From Diadema setosum (Eukaryota > Echinodermata > Echinoidea > Diadematoida > Diadematidae), in NCBI RefSeq assembly GCF_964275005.1, contig NC_092694.1, forward strand, positions 33,244,967 through 33,308,966: a DNA stretch of 64,000 nucleotides. The letters run 5' to 3'. Shown here piece by piece: positions 10,441 to 21,250 of the stretch. The notes below the pieces were generated by a model. The model saw only the letters and a list, made by a program, of their open reading frames with translations, was not told the origin of the DNA and ran no database searches. Both the position numbers and the translations under genes were made by a program. Positions within the stretch are counted from its first letter, which is position 1; each line of letters opens with the position of its first letter.

Positions 10441-11933
10441 TTAATGCTGACTTTTCATTGTGTATTTTGCCATTTTCCCCTCCCCCTTTCTGAAAATTGT
10501 TCAGTAAAGTTCATGTATTGTTTCAAGTATCTATAACTCAAAAAGTAGCTACAATGTTGGGATGCTTTCTTCAGGATGATTGACCATTTGTGTACTGAGA
10601 GACCTTCCCAGCTAGCTACATGCATTCACATGCAATATGTATGAGGATGGCCCATACGTAACGCATTTGTCCCATACGTAACATTATTTCAATGCCTAAT
10701 AAAAAATATTTCTTTTACTTTTTTTTCTTCTTTTTTCTGGTATTTAATTTCTCTAAACAATAAATTAGAACTTTCCAAAAGGGCATTAAAATAACCTTAG
10801 CAATTTCAGAAAAAACCTAAAAAAAAATGACCTCATTTTGTTACGTATGGGACATCTCATGATAGGACACGAGCTTATTCGCATAATCATTTGCATAATC
10901 CTTAAATTTTCATACCAAGTTAAACTATGTGATGAACTTCTTATGTCCACATATTAATCAAATATTATTTGCTTTCCTTTGAATTAATATGAATTTTTAT
11001 AAATGTCCCATACGTAACGCTGTGTTTCACATTTATGCAAATGAAGCCCTTGAAATTTGCATAAATTTACATAATATCATTTTTTCCCCCACGGAAATCA
11101 AAACTTCAACTCATAAGCTTCAAAATGATACCAAACATGTCAATATTGAGCAAAGATGAAATTTTGCCTTCTGAGGGGACCTTATCTTGGACTTGCCCTG
11201 TACTATCCCTTTAAGATGTGCATACCCAAGTACATAGCGATCAAGGTTGAGCGCGGTAGATATTTGACCCAATTGACCCCATTCAAGTGTATCTTTTATG
11301 CATAATAACAAAAGAGTTTGTGAGTCCATGGATCAGTGCACACTCTATTCATACTGTGCACCCTTTCGATTATTGTTCGATGGCACACGTAGTAAACCAT
11401 GGAAAGGGGTACATTTACCGCTTGACTGCTTTCGCAAGGTGGACTACCAACCCGTCCATTCTCTGTCGACCTGCAAAAAGTGTATTTCCTGTTTGGGGGC
11501 ATTAAAGGCGCTCAGAGAAGTGGGAGGAACGGGTTATCATTTTACTGAAAATTAGAATAATTCAAAATGGACAGCATACGTAATGTAGTAGAGATCAAGC
11601 TCTTCTGGTTCTCAGCTGCATGAGCCTTTATGACACAAGATCAGTCATGTGGCAGCATGATACATTTACAGCTTCTGTATACGCCAAATATTTCATGAGG
11701 TTTTTATTTTCACGAATTTCACGAGTCAGATGCTATTCGCGAAATTAAAGACACACAAATATATTGACTCTGATCCCAATGTGAATGTGACGTATACGTG
11801 TACATTTCTTTGTTCAATGCAGGACTCCACGATCGCGAATTTAAACACTCGTGAAAACGTCAGGAATTTAGACTTGCGAAATATATGGCGTATACAGCTA
11901 TATGGATCCACTGTTACAATTGTACTTGAATAC

Positions 11934-11999
11934 CTCTCAGTCAGGTATGGAATATATCTGTGGCTCTCACACATGATGGTGGTGAAGAACCAGCCATAT
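11934..11999 (-). CDS. DAO/DDO: DAO/DDO-family oxidase, coding exon 4
   Basis: The 66-nt exon follows a CCCCAG acceptor. Its first base completes Lys130 and it then encodes YGWFFTTIM...YIPYLTE, with two bases of Arg152 before a GTATTC donor. YGWxxT and Y-x-x-x-L-T-E-R match the family segment between the GFR block and the second nucleotide-binding half. The exon is too short for ORF calling and was found by motif and phase. The donor is weaker than those of exons 1, 2 and 6. Confidence 0.9.
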
Positions 12000-13652
12000 C
12001 TGGGGAAGTCAAACAGAAAGATGTTAAGGGGGAGGGGTACTCAGAGACAGGTTTAATTGACAGTAATCATGCACTGGACCAGCTCACCACAAAAGGAAGC
12101 AGAGCACAGAGATAACAGGAGTTACAGTTGTATGTTCAGGCGGTAATCCTTAACTTTAAGCTATTGTGAAAGTGGAAATTTTTGCAATGTTGAAAGTTTC
12201 GCACATTTCGCACAACCAGAACTAGTGCAAAATGAGAAGCACACAAAAATGTTTGCTTGCCATGATATTTCAGTAATTGATGTCTTGATTCCGCAGAATC
12301 AAAAACATGTGAAATTCTTCTTTATACCCGGCTGAGTGCGAAAAATTAGTTGCGCAAAAATATCCACTTTTACAGTAGGCTACAACTTCGAGGATAAGCT
12401 CTAGTCCTTTTCACTTCAATGTGCGTCCATACTGCTAAGCTTATCATCAAAATGTAGCTTTAATATCATTGATGATAAGTTCCTACCCCCGTAAATAAGC
12501 GAGTTCCACTCGATGAACAAAAAACAAACAAACTTAGCGCTGGAAGTTTGCAGTGATTCCAGTATGAGGGGCACTGTATTTCAATATAAGTGGGAGGTTG
12601 ACCTGGAAGCAAACAGGAATGGGGGTTTCACAGAGAGGTCACGCTTTTCTTCGAGTTGGTTGATTTTTGTGTCCACATGATGCTTACTTCGAGTTGGGAA
12701 CCCCACGGCTATTAAAAGGATATAGCATTAATCCTGAGAAAGCTAGTGGTTCTTATCATCATCAAGTTACACATAGCTTACATGTACCATCGAGTGCATC
12801 TAAACAGTAGTTAACTACAAGCTTATCCTTATAAAGTTAATCTAAGGATCACTATCTGAACATATTAAACTACATGTACGGTGTACTTTACTGCAGTCTC
12901 AGCACTGGCCAAATGCTCAATGGTTCATTCCTGAACCAGTGTCATTAATGACTACAAACACTTTGCATCTGTAACCTTCGACTGCAAAAGCAACATAGGA
13001 GACTCTCTGGTTATGAAGACATGCACATTTCATTTTCATTTCCACAGATTTTGCAAGTTGACTGATATTCACAGCATTTGAGAAAGAGGCTTTGAAATTT
13101 CTGCATGAGCACTCTTTTTTAAAGTGCAGAGACACCCTTTGTTGTAGTGCGTACTTTCACACTACAGTACAAGGTACATTGTAACTATAGCCTACTACAT
13201 GTTAACAAGTGAGTAGGAGTTATCAGATTTACCTTGAACACTTGGTAAACTGTTAAAAATATCATACCACCTACATACTGTAAAGATAGAGTTCAAGTAA
13301 ACATTTCTGTCCAGGGTATTCACATGTATTTTCATACACAACAAAAGAAATTAAATTTTAAATAAAAATAAAGAACTCATCTCCATAAACTTAAAGACTA
13401 GTTAATACTACACTCAAGTATTGAAACTTAGAATTTTTTAGACGTGCACACTGTAGGTATACTGTACAGTCTACTCTGTCAGCAAAACACGTCATGATGA
13501 AAGAAAACAAATAAAAAAAAAAACAACAAGTAACATCGAACTCACTGAGGAAAAGTTGATTTTGTTATTACAATATTTCTCATAGAACCCTGCCTGAGTA
13601 CACTCAGCACTAGTCTTCGCCATGTTAAAAGGCTTTAAAAGAATTTTCTTAC

Positions 13653-13735
13653 TTGAAAGAAGGAAACAGAAGTTGCAGCTCTTTTTCGGGAATGATGCGG
13701 AAGCCAATCACCTCATCCTTCCAGTTCGGATCAGG
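13653..13735 (-). CDS. DAO/DDO: DAO/DDO-family oxidase, coding exon 3
   Basis: The 83-nt exon begins in phase 0 after a CTTAAAG acceptor and encodes residues 103-129 plus two bases of codon 130. The peptide opens PDPNWKDEVIGFR and closes LLFPSF; the donor is GTAAGA. PDPxWKDxVxGFR is a strongly conserved family block after the SGYN segment. The intron before it (13,736-18,893) is 5.2 kb and consists largely of nested MITEs. Confidence 0.92.
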
Positions 13736-13987
13736 CTTTAAGGCAAAGTGTACAAAAAAAAGAAGATACAAACAACAACAACAACAATATTTCTACATGT
13801 ACAGCTAGCTGTACATGTCAATTTCAGATACACTTTAATGATTATCATATAAATCACAATACAGTCAAATCTGTCGGCAGCGACCACCCAGGGGAGAAGA
13901 AAAAAGTGGACAGGTGGCTGCTATAGACAGGTTCTTTAACATGCTTTTTCTCTCAGAGGGAATTGGAATGGGAAAGCACTCATAAAC

Positions 13988-14430
13988 ACAGACCTCCACC
14001 AAGCAGCTTATTTCCACCCATATGATTGCTGAAAATCACCTTATTTCCCTATATACTGTAGATGTAGAAGCCTTTTGCCTACATCATTAGCTTCCAACTG
14101 CGCGGCGCCTTGCCAGAGCAGAGCATGCGCTTTTGAGCATGTATAACATGCAAACCTCAAATACGTGCAGCTTGAACTTTCAAATTCACTGACCCTAGTA
14201 CATGGTATACAATTGTATATGCCAAATGATCCAAAATCCTTCAAAAATCCACAAAAATTCCAGGATCACGGCAAAATTTAATCATCTGTTCCTGATATCA
14301 TCATCGGCATTTCAGCAAGCTTTATTCAAGTATTCAATAGCACTTTCGCAACTGTCACAACAGACAAACCAACGCTAAAACATATGAAAACATACATTGT
14401 ACAACCTTCCTTCTTTGGCGGAGGTACCGT
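13988..14430. mobile_element. Palindrome-ended repeat with ACCTCC(G/A)CCAAG ends, copy 1
   Basis: It starts CAGACCTCCACCAAGCAGCT and ends CTTTGGCGGAGGTACCG. Shared interior blocks with 15,370-15,882 include TGCAAACCTCAAATA and CAAAAATCCTTCA. It lies in the DAO/DDO intron between exons 3 and 2. No ORF of note. Confidence 0.6.
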
Positions 14431-15369
14431 ACATATTATATACAAATTTACTGGAAATTAAGAATTTGTTGGTTATTGTTGTTGCTGGGGTTTTTTTTTT
14501 CTCAACATATCACAACACAAAGTATGCATATCAACAGAGCTTGATACTAGAAGGACACTGTATACCACATTGAGTTTTCGGTCATTTTCATCTTTGCTAC
14601 AAGCCTGCTCCAGTATACCCTGTTTAGTACACTAAAAAAAGGCAAATCCTCAGTATACATTCTGAACTAAAATGGGCAATCCACTGCTTATTGAAATCTC
14701 CCATGCACATACACACGGACAACTGTGTACTTCTGGACTCTAGAGTTACTGTGTAAACAGTGTGATTCAAATTTTGGACCCTGGAACCACGACTGTGAAC
14801 AAACACCAACAATAATTTAATGAACTATGATGTTATGTATACATGCAGCGTTGTACGTGCAAACTACACTATATTACAAGATGCCACGCCCACAAGATCT
14901 GGCTAGCACGATCGGCTTTTTATTGCCTATTGTTCTTTAAACACCTTGCATATAAATACAGCCAGCACTTAAAGCATGGCATATTTGAAGGATAAAAGAG
15001 GTGGGTAATACTTGACATTTTGATACTTGACATTTCCCTTGCCTATACATTGTATGATGTAATGTTAAGATTTACACAATATAACTCTGCTCATTATACA
15101 TATTGTACAATGTAATAGGTGTTACAAAAAACATTTCCCACTTTTGATGCTGAATAGCTCGAAAACTATTTATTATCAGATAAAACTGTCATTGATATAA
15201 ATGAGTAATAGCTGAATAGTGCACAATTTAGTTGGAGGTGACTTCAATATATGAAAACCTAGACCAGTTTCATGAAATCCATGATTAATTTCAAAGTTAG
15301 GTTCCAGATTTTGGTCAAATTTTAACCCTCTGTACAAAACCTGAACTTTACACAGGAACTATTAGAGTG

Positions 15370-15882
15370 CAGACCTCCGCCAAGCAGCTAATTACCACCG
15401 ATCTCTTTCTAAAGAGATTTTCTCCTCTCCACCACTGGGGAAAAGCTCTTTGACCTCTTCCGTCCATAGAGATCAGTGATTTCCACCCATACATGTAGGT
15501 ACAGTATGCATGCTGAAAAATTTCCCAATATAGACGCCTTTGTTACGTCATAAACCCTCAACTGCACGGCGCGTGTCACCCTAGCAGAAACTAGAGCACG
15601 CACTGTAGTGCTCGCATGCAAACCTCAAATATGCACAGCCTGAACTCCCAAGTTCATTGACCCTACCTGCCAAAATATCAAAAATCCTTCATAAATTCCC
15701 AAAAATTCTTGAATCACTACCAAAAGTTAATCGTTTGTTACTTGTGTCATTCTCAACCTTTCCTGCAAGTTTCATCCAAATCCGTTAACTAATTTTTGAG
15801 TTATTTTGCACATGGACAAACTAACAAACAAACAAACCAATGGTAACAAAAACATTACCTCCCCCCTTGGCAGAGGTAATAG
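15370..15882. mobile_element. ACCTCCGCCAAG-ended repeat, copy 2, inserted in element D
   Basis: It begins CAGACCTCCGCCAAGCAGCT and ends CTTGGCAGAGGTAAT. Near its 3' end are ACAAACAAACAAACC and ACATTACCTCCC. It interrupts element D directly after the ACACAGGAAC(T/C) segment, which is continuous with the next D segment in the 42,950 copy. Confidence 0.6.
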
Positions 15883-16292
15883 GCGTTTTCACATCAGCCC
15901 GATGTTTCAAAATAGCGCGCTATTTTGCTGACTATTTTCTGCGAAAAATATCTCGAGCTTGGATTTTTATCAGGCTGATGTGAAAGTGCCTAATGTGTCT
16001 ATGTGAGTGTGTACTTACAATGACCCTGAACAATGGACCTGATATGGATACCACCTGTTCAGAGCACTGCTCCAAGGCACATGAATGCTTTATTAATTAT
16101 TCGTGATGGATTGCCCAGGGCACTGCTAGTCTGAATTCCTAGCAAAGGGTGAAATGCATGCACATGAAAAAAGTAAGCACATGTTTCCATGTGCTTGCAT
16201 GTACACCACATTTCAGAATGAATGAAGACTAGCTCTGATAGTGGAGTTTCTCATGAATGAGCATTCAAATCTTGGTCGTTGTCCAGGACCAT

Positions 16293-17078
16293 TAGGGAGT
16301 TTTCGATTGGGTGAACGAGAAGGACGTGCCGCCGAGCACAACCGTACGTCAAGGCGTCACGTCTGTACATTGACCCGCTGCTAAAACACATTTCGATTGC
16401 GGGCGCCGGCGTCCGTCACGTCTCGTGGCGTGTGCAGGAGGCAACCTGTGCCTTGCATGCATGTACTAGTATGCGGAATTTGTGACTCGTTTCTGTACTT
16501 GTAATATTTATTTTGTCTTTGACTAGATGCGTATCCTGGGAGGAATCATGTGGATTTTAAAACATGATGCATGGTAAGACTTCTAGGCAAATGCACTGCT
16601 GCACTAGCTAGGCCAAAAGCACCAAGATCTGTTTGCGTAAAGCGTTACATGTAAATGCATGTGTGGGACTACGGTAGGCAGTTGCAAAGTGCAAAACAGT
16701 GAAAACGGGCAAATAAAGTAGGTACCATAGGCTGTAGTTTGTATGTCAGCACTGCTGCTGTGACGTATCAAGATCATAAAGCTTTCATGTAATTAGAATA
16801 TAAATATTCTCTCGAAAGAAAAAGGAAAACAGGTGAACTGAGCACGGATTTCCCGAGAGTCATCGTGCTCTTTCGCACGATACCCGAGAGGCGTGTGACG
16901 TCATAGCAAGGTGGGTTGAGCGCGGCGCAACCGATTTGGGTGGACGGTGATAACCGGGGTTAACGCGTTCGAAATTTGTGCGATGAGCCGAGGGTCGACA
17001 CTCGCGCATGCGCAGTACGTAAAAACTACGCCATAACAGGGTGACGCCTGGCTCAACGTGCAAATCGAAAAGTCCCTA
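16293..17078. mobile_element. CpG-rich MITE J inserted in element D
   Basis: The ends TAGGGAGTTTTCGATTGGG (16,293) and CAAATCGAAAAGTCCCTA (17,061-17,078) are imperfect inverted repeats. The empty site is preserved at about 43,700 (CAGGACCATTGTCAGGGTG), placing the insertion after GGACCAT. The interior is unusually CpG-rich (GCGGGCGCCGGCG; GCGCATGCGCA). No transposase frame is present. Flanking duplication is 2-3 bp at most. Confidence 0.6.
17004..17014. promoter_or_regulatory. Consensus NRF-1-like palindrome in MITE J
   Basis: GCGCATGCGCA matches the NRF-1/EWG binding palindrome. It is carried by the mobile element within the DAO/DDO intron. Function is unknown; the motif match is seen, binding is inferred. 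Confidence 0.4.
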
Positions 17079-17435
17079 ATGTCTGGGTGTCAACTACACA
17101 CTCCCATACACACCAATTGACTTCTGTGCATACATGTAGTTAAAGTTTTGTACAGAGGGTTGAAAATAGAGCAAAATCTGAAACCTTACTGAAAAATTGT
17201 AGCAAAATCAAACCGTCCTCAACGGGTTAATGTTTACAGTAATTTAATGAAACTGAATTATGATGTCATTTTGAAATTGCCTCCAACAAAATTGTACACT
17301 ATTCAGCTATTGCTCATATCAATGTCGGTGTTATCTGATACATAGTTTTTGAAATATTAAGGATCAAAAGTGGGAAATGTTTTTTGTAACACCTAGTACA
17401 TTGTATCACATCATTACACATGTAGGTGGCCATGC

Positions 17436-18765
17436 ATCACATAACGAACAAAAAAGTCGCACCCCTTGATTTCACATGAGGACTCAAAAAAGGCGAAATG
17501 GGTCAACCAAGTTTATCTTGAGGTTTTTGTATTTCCTGAAAGAGCTATCCTTCTTCTACATTATTCTTTAGGTTGGGATCATATTAACATGAATGGGAAA
17601 GTGTGTTTTCAGCAGTTTTTCTACAACCCATCTTTGTTTTTTGTTGTTGTTGTTGTTGTTGTTTGTTTTTTTTGGGGGGGGAAGAATAGAATGATCACAT
17701 ACATGTATAGTGTCTTAGCATCCCTTTTTTATTTCTTGACATCCTTTACACACTTGTCACTTTCAAGTCTAATAACTTTTGACAGGATCTCTACTAGTGT
17801 CTGCTATGAAAGTTGGCATTAATCATGGGTAGAATGTGTTACTAGAATATGATCAATTTCAGCTTAATCTGATAATCCCTTCATTGTTGTTGCTCCGGGG
17901 GGGGGGGGGGGGGGGGGGGGGGTTACATCCAGTGTTTTGTCCCTTTCATTGCACAGCTAGCACTGCCAGGCAATGATTATAAAAGCACTTGAATAGACCC
18001 TGTACTTCAGAGCCTCTTTTCTTCGTTTAATAGCACTTTCCCAGAGTGTGCACATTCTTTCTAGTATTTATTAGGGGAATCCATTTGATATGAGTAACAC
18101 ATCATTTTAAAGCTTAGAGTCTGCTCTTTAAAGGACAAGTCCACCTTCATATACATAAGGATTGAGAGAATGCAGCAATATTAGGAGAACACATCAGTGA
18201 AAGTTTGAGGAAAATTGGACAATCCGTTCAAAAGTTACGAATATTTTAAGTATCTGCGCAGTCACTGCCGGAAGAGTAGACTACTACAGTATATCATGTC
18301 ACATGCGTACAACTATATAAGGAAAATAAAAAAAGAATTTCACAAAACTTTACTTTCTGAATAAAGTACACAGTTATTCGACTTGCTACTGAAGTATGTT
18401 TATAAGGGTAATATCATTCCCCCTGCCTTCTGAAAGAGAAAAGTTGAGTGTTCTTTTGTTATGGGAGAAAAATGGAAATATGTTGAATTTTCTTTATTCT
18501 TTCTTTATTTCGTTGTACTCATGTGACATCACAAGCTATAGTAGTCTTTTCATTCAGCCGTGACTGAGCAGAAACTTAAAAAAATCATAACTTTTTAATG
18601 GATTGTCCGATTTTGCTCAAACTCTCATTGTTGTGTTCTACTAATATTGGTGCATTCACTCAGTCCACATGTCTATGATGGTGAACTTGTCCTTTAAGAA
18701 TCTGTCCTCTACTAAAAATCCAAATGTCCGGCAACTTTTTGTTTGTTTTGTGATGCAGGGTCACA
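17436..18765 (+). repeat. Repeat R1, copy interrupted by a TTAA MITE
   Basis: This is homologous to 7,557-8,238 in the same orientation. Relative to that copy it gained a GTT repeat and a G-run of about 25 (17,897-17,922), and the 562-bp MITE at 18,132-18,693. The R1 sequence resumes after the MITE with ACTAAAAAT...GCAACTTTTTGTTTGTTTTG. Confidence 0.65.
18132..18693. mobile_element. TTAA-flanked palindromic MITE inside R1
   Basis: The ends AGGACAAGTCCACCTTCAT (18,132) and ATGGTGAACTTGTCCT (18,678-18,693) are inverted and flanked by TTAA on both sides (18,128-18,131; 18,694-18,697). Inner arms also match: GAAAATTGGACAATCCGTT pairs with the ATGGATTGTCCGATTTTGC segment near 18,598. The uninterrupted R1 copy proves it is an insertion. 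Confidence 0.75.
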
Positions 18766-18893
18766 ATATATCTACATGTATTTGTTATAATAAAATGTAA
18801 AAAAAAAAAAAAAAAATCAATTGTGAAACTACATCATAACATAGGTGGCGTATTGTTTGATGCCTCAGAGAGGTAACAAAATTCTTCACTCAC

Positions 18894-19005
18894 CACTTTG
18901 TGTTTGAAGACATTGTAACCAGAAGTGAAGTGTACCCCTGATTTTCCAGCATTCACACAGAGGATGAGTTTCCGCAGATGTTCGAAGGTGGACACAAACC
19001 ATCTC
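18894..19005 (-). CDS. DAO/DDO: DAO/DDO-family oxidase, coding exon 2
   Basis: The 112-nt exon completes codon 65 (Met) and encodes residues 66-102. It starts RWFVSTFEHL and ends in SGYNVFKHKV. The acceptor is CGCAG and the donor is GTGAGT, in phase 0. The pattern W-F-x-x-T-F-x-H-L followed by G-V-H-x-x-S-G-Y is the family signature between the flavin motif and the substrate domain. SGYN matches the D-amino-acid oxidase version more closely than the SGW of vertebrate D-aspartate oxidase. An ORF on the opposite strand here is a shadow. Confidence 0.92.
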
Positions 19006-19779
19006 CTGCGACAACACGTTGCTTTACACAGTCAGTACAATTACAATAGTATGCAACCACGTAGTACAATTATTTCCAAAATTTTTTGGTGTGTTTGCAT
19101 TACATCTCATCAACTCTTTGTATTTAAGTTGTCTAGAACTACAGCACGTTGTACGATGAAGAGTTCGGACTTTCATGAATTTGCACACTTACATGTTGTG
19201 TATTAAACACAGGAAATTAAAGAGCTTGAAATACACAATTCTACAAATTATGCTTAAAAGTATTCAGCAAAAGCTTTCCTCTACAACTACCAGTATTAAA
19301 AGTTTTAAATATTGATGATTGTAGCGCATGTTCCAAAATGCTATTTTCACATTTTTGTGCTCACACTGTAAAACCATGCTGCCATGCATTTCAATTTTGC
19401 AAATTTCTCAAGAGTCAAGATTCGAGAAATTAAAATGCGCACAAGAGCTAGTTCTTGTCTGTAAACCTCCTCCTTACAATGTACTTCCTTAAACAAATAC
19501 CAGCTAGGTACCGGTACTTCACTTCAAACTGGTCCACTTATAATCATCTTTAACAAGAAAAATTCTGATGATCATATCCCCTCAGAGCTTGTACCTCTCT
19601 GCTCAAAAATTGTTTTGCATAACATACAGCTCCTTTAATTGATATGAAATGAAATAACAAGAAATATTAAGAGCAATCTCTTCAGTACAGCAATACACGT
19701 AAATGTGTGTGTGTGTGCATGTGTGAGTGTGTATTGATATCAGGAATAAGTGAGGACGGACTGATTTTGCTACAACACA

Positions 19780-19842
19780 CATTTCCCATAGACACCTACC
19801 CGAGTATACTTGGTCTTGGGACTCGTCCTCAACGGGTTAAGG
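19780..19842. mobile_element. Possible right end of a TTAA element (CGTCCTCAACGGGTTAA)
   Basis: The 17-mer CGTCCTCAACGGGTTAA recurs at 17,214-17,230 inside element D. Read in complement it starts TTAACCCGTTGAGGACG, which looks like a TTAA-type terminus. The matching other end was not located, so this is a fragment at best. Confidence 0.25.
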
Positions 19843-20680
19843 CAATCAGCCTTCCTGACAAGCCCTTTTAATATGTACATTTCATCATTCTCTCTTTCCC
19901 TTTTGTTTGATCGATGAGCTTTTGTTTTGCATTAAACTCTTCAAAGTGTGAAGTAACATACTACATTGCAAGCTTCGTGTTCAACACCATGATACACTGG
20001 AGTTGAACATCAAGTTAAAGAAATAAAGCCAATTGAATAATACAAACTGTATTTGAATTTGGTGCCTTTTAGTTTAAAACTTACAACGTACCTGGCACTT
20101 GTCTTGTGCGGTATTTCAGTGCAGAGAAAAAAAAAAAAATGGGTACATCTGATTAAAGTGCTTTCCCCATACTAACTGCATAAATTCACATGTGAAAAGA
20201 AAAAAATGACAAGTCATGTGACCTTTGAAAGGTAAAATCTTTGGTCACATGTTACAAGAAATTGTCTGTTGCTTGTCTGAAAATCATGCAGAAAAAGGCC
20301 AGATATCCAGTCTTGTGACTGTGCCCTCATGACAAATGTGTTCAAGCCCGGGCAAAGCAATGTCCTTTTGAAAACTTGTTATACTCGATCGCTATGCCTT
20401 CGATCCAGTGTGTAGAATATATTAAATATGCTATGCACACACAAGAGCCAATTTCACTTCTTTCATAAAGAGCAGGATACAATCCTAACGTTAATGAAAA
20501 ATTTAAACATGCACACATGCACACAAACACACGTGCACACGATTGAAGGAAAAAAAAAGAATGGCTGATATCTGCAAGAATACAATGTATATTGCACGAG
20601 GCAAATTACCCTGAAGAAGAGGAAGAAAATAAAAATGTTTCTTTCAAGACAGATACAATAATGTATTCATCCATACTCAC

Positions 20681-20874
20681 ATCACATCTTCATCTGGCGT
20701 ACCAACAACAAGGTAAGGCTGTACAAAACCCGCCGCCCCATCAGACGTCGTGTCCGGCGAGAACTTCTCAGCGAGGATCGTAACATCAGCATCTGGGCAG
20801 AGAGCCTGGATGTTGACTGCCGTGGCAACGCCAATGATGCCAGCTCCTACCACTGCCACTTTATGCCTTGCCAT
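20681..20874 (-). CDS. DAO/DDO: DAO/DDO-family oxidase, coding exon 1 (start codon, FAD-binding motif)
   Basis: This exon encodes residues 1-64 plus two bases of codon 65, beginning [15 protein letters not shown]. The Rossmann GxGxxG motif sits at residues 10-15 and the family's DTTSDxAAG motif at about 41-49, followed by QPYL. The donor is GTGAGT directly after the last base. The first ATG lies immediately before the AVVGAG strand, as in the family. Just upstream a pyrimidine-rich stretch ending in AG near 20,909 could be the acceptor of this exon, which would put the transcription start in a separate non-coding exon. In this family the glycine motif contacts the FAD ADP moiety. SDG replaces the usual SDV in the flavin motif, a mild substitution. 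Confidence 0.93.
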
Positions 20875-21250
20875 GACTAAAAAATGTCTTGCGATGCAAT
20901 GGCTCTTAAAAACAAAACAGGTAACAGTTAGGGTCTACAGGGACTTGTGTACAATGCATACCATGACCAGCAGGGCAATAAAAATATCCCTGACAATACC
21001 CTGTCAGTACACGTACCTCGTCATCGGAGTGTACGCACTACGATGATGGTTACATCACACACACAACAGATAGCACTGTTCACGTTGCAAGTAGTCTAGC
21101 TTCTGGACTCTTTTTAGTCGTAGGGGTGATTCAGTGTACGCGAAAAGCCGTATGAGGGCGTGACACCCGAGGATTGCGATACGCCGAGAACTGACTGCGA
21201 TACCCGAGAGAGAAAAAAAAAAAAAAGAGTCCAGTAAAATACTTTCGCAG
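20875..21250 (-). promoter_or_regulatory. Upstream region of the DAO/DDO gene
   Basis: The stretch upstream of the start codon (minus strand) is moderately CpG-rich (TGTACGCGAAAAGCCG, GATACGCCGAGAAC, GCGATACCCGAGAG). A probable splice acceptor near 20,909 implies that some of this is 5' intron. CGATACCCGAGAG also occurs in MITE J (16,877), so part of the region may be element-derived. No core promoter motif is certain. Confidence 0.3.

Larger units (their letters stand above)
9118..11198. mobile_element. Element G: 2.1-kb TIR element carrying GTTACGTATGGGAC repeats
   Basis: The terminal inverted repeat GGGCAAGTCCAAGATAA(C) at 9,118 is mirrored by TTATCTTGGACTTGCCC at 11,182-11,198, flanked by TGT on both sides (9,115-9,117; 11,199-11,201), a probable 3-bp target duplication. 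Inside are eight copies of a 14-mer, GTTACGTATGGGAC or its complement (9,146; 9,314; 9,511; 9,526; 10,649 with one mismatch; 10,669; 10,840; 11,005), a two-fold 200-bp duplication (9,541-9,960), and part of an F element (10,250-10,440). No transposase frame was seen, so it is non-autonomous. It lies in the DAO/DDO intron between exons 5 and 4. Confidence 0.65.
8745..11210. mobile_element. TTAA-flanked MITE, family F, split by a 2.1-kb insertion
   Basis: The left end TTAA+AGGGATCGTATCG (8,741 on) and the right end ACTATCCCT+TTAA (11,203-11,214) belong to one element. The intact order is seen at 61,820-62,182, where ACCAATACTATAATACCATC runs straight into CCCTTTAA. Family F carries a central palindrome AAGTGTGGGACCCACACTTT (8,924-8,943). 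TTAA target duplication with an AGGG terminus suggests a piggyBac-type relationship (inference). Confidence 0.65.
15116..17395. mobile_element. Palindromic element D, copy 1 (TAGGTGTTAC ends) with two nested insertions
   Basis: The left end TAGGTGTTACAAAAAACATT at 15,116 is mirrored by AATGTTTTTTGTAACACCTA at 17,376-17,395. Arms continue inward with CACTTTTGAT, ATAGCTGAATAGTG and AACCCTCTGTACAAAA. The element is interrupted by the ACCTCC repeat (15,370-15,882) and by MITE J (16,293-17,078). Two relatives, at 42,950-43,979 and 55,015-56,812, allow comparison. Non-coding; in the DAO/DDO intron between exons 3 and 2. Confidence 0.7.
4162..20874 (-). other. DAO/DDO: DAO/DDO-family D-amino-acid oxidase gene (5' seven coding exons; 3' end not found)
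   Basis: This is the extent of a minus-strand gene assembled from seven exons with AG acceptors, GT donors and compatible phases; joined, they give 692 nt, about 230 residues. The family comprises peroxisomal FAD enzymes that oxidatively deaminate D-amino acids to 2-oxo acids, ammonia and peroxide. Visible landmarks are the N-terminal dinucleotide-binding motif VVGAGIIG, the DTTSDGAAG flavin motif, SGYN, PDPNWKD, YGWF, VVVNCTGVW and PVRGQV. QPYL, SGYN, NCTGVW and PDPxWKD resemble D-amino-acid oxidase, while KFSPDTTSD and PVRGQV resemble D-aspartate oxidase, so substrate class is left open. Vertebrate proteins are about 340-350 residues, so roughly 115 C-terminal residues, including the HNYGHGG-type motif and the peroxisomal signal, are missing from what I could find. 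Introns carry many MITEs. Confidence 0.9.
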
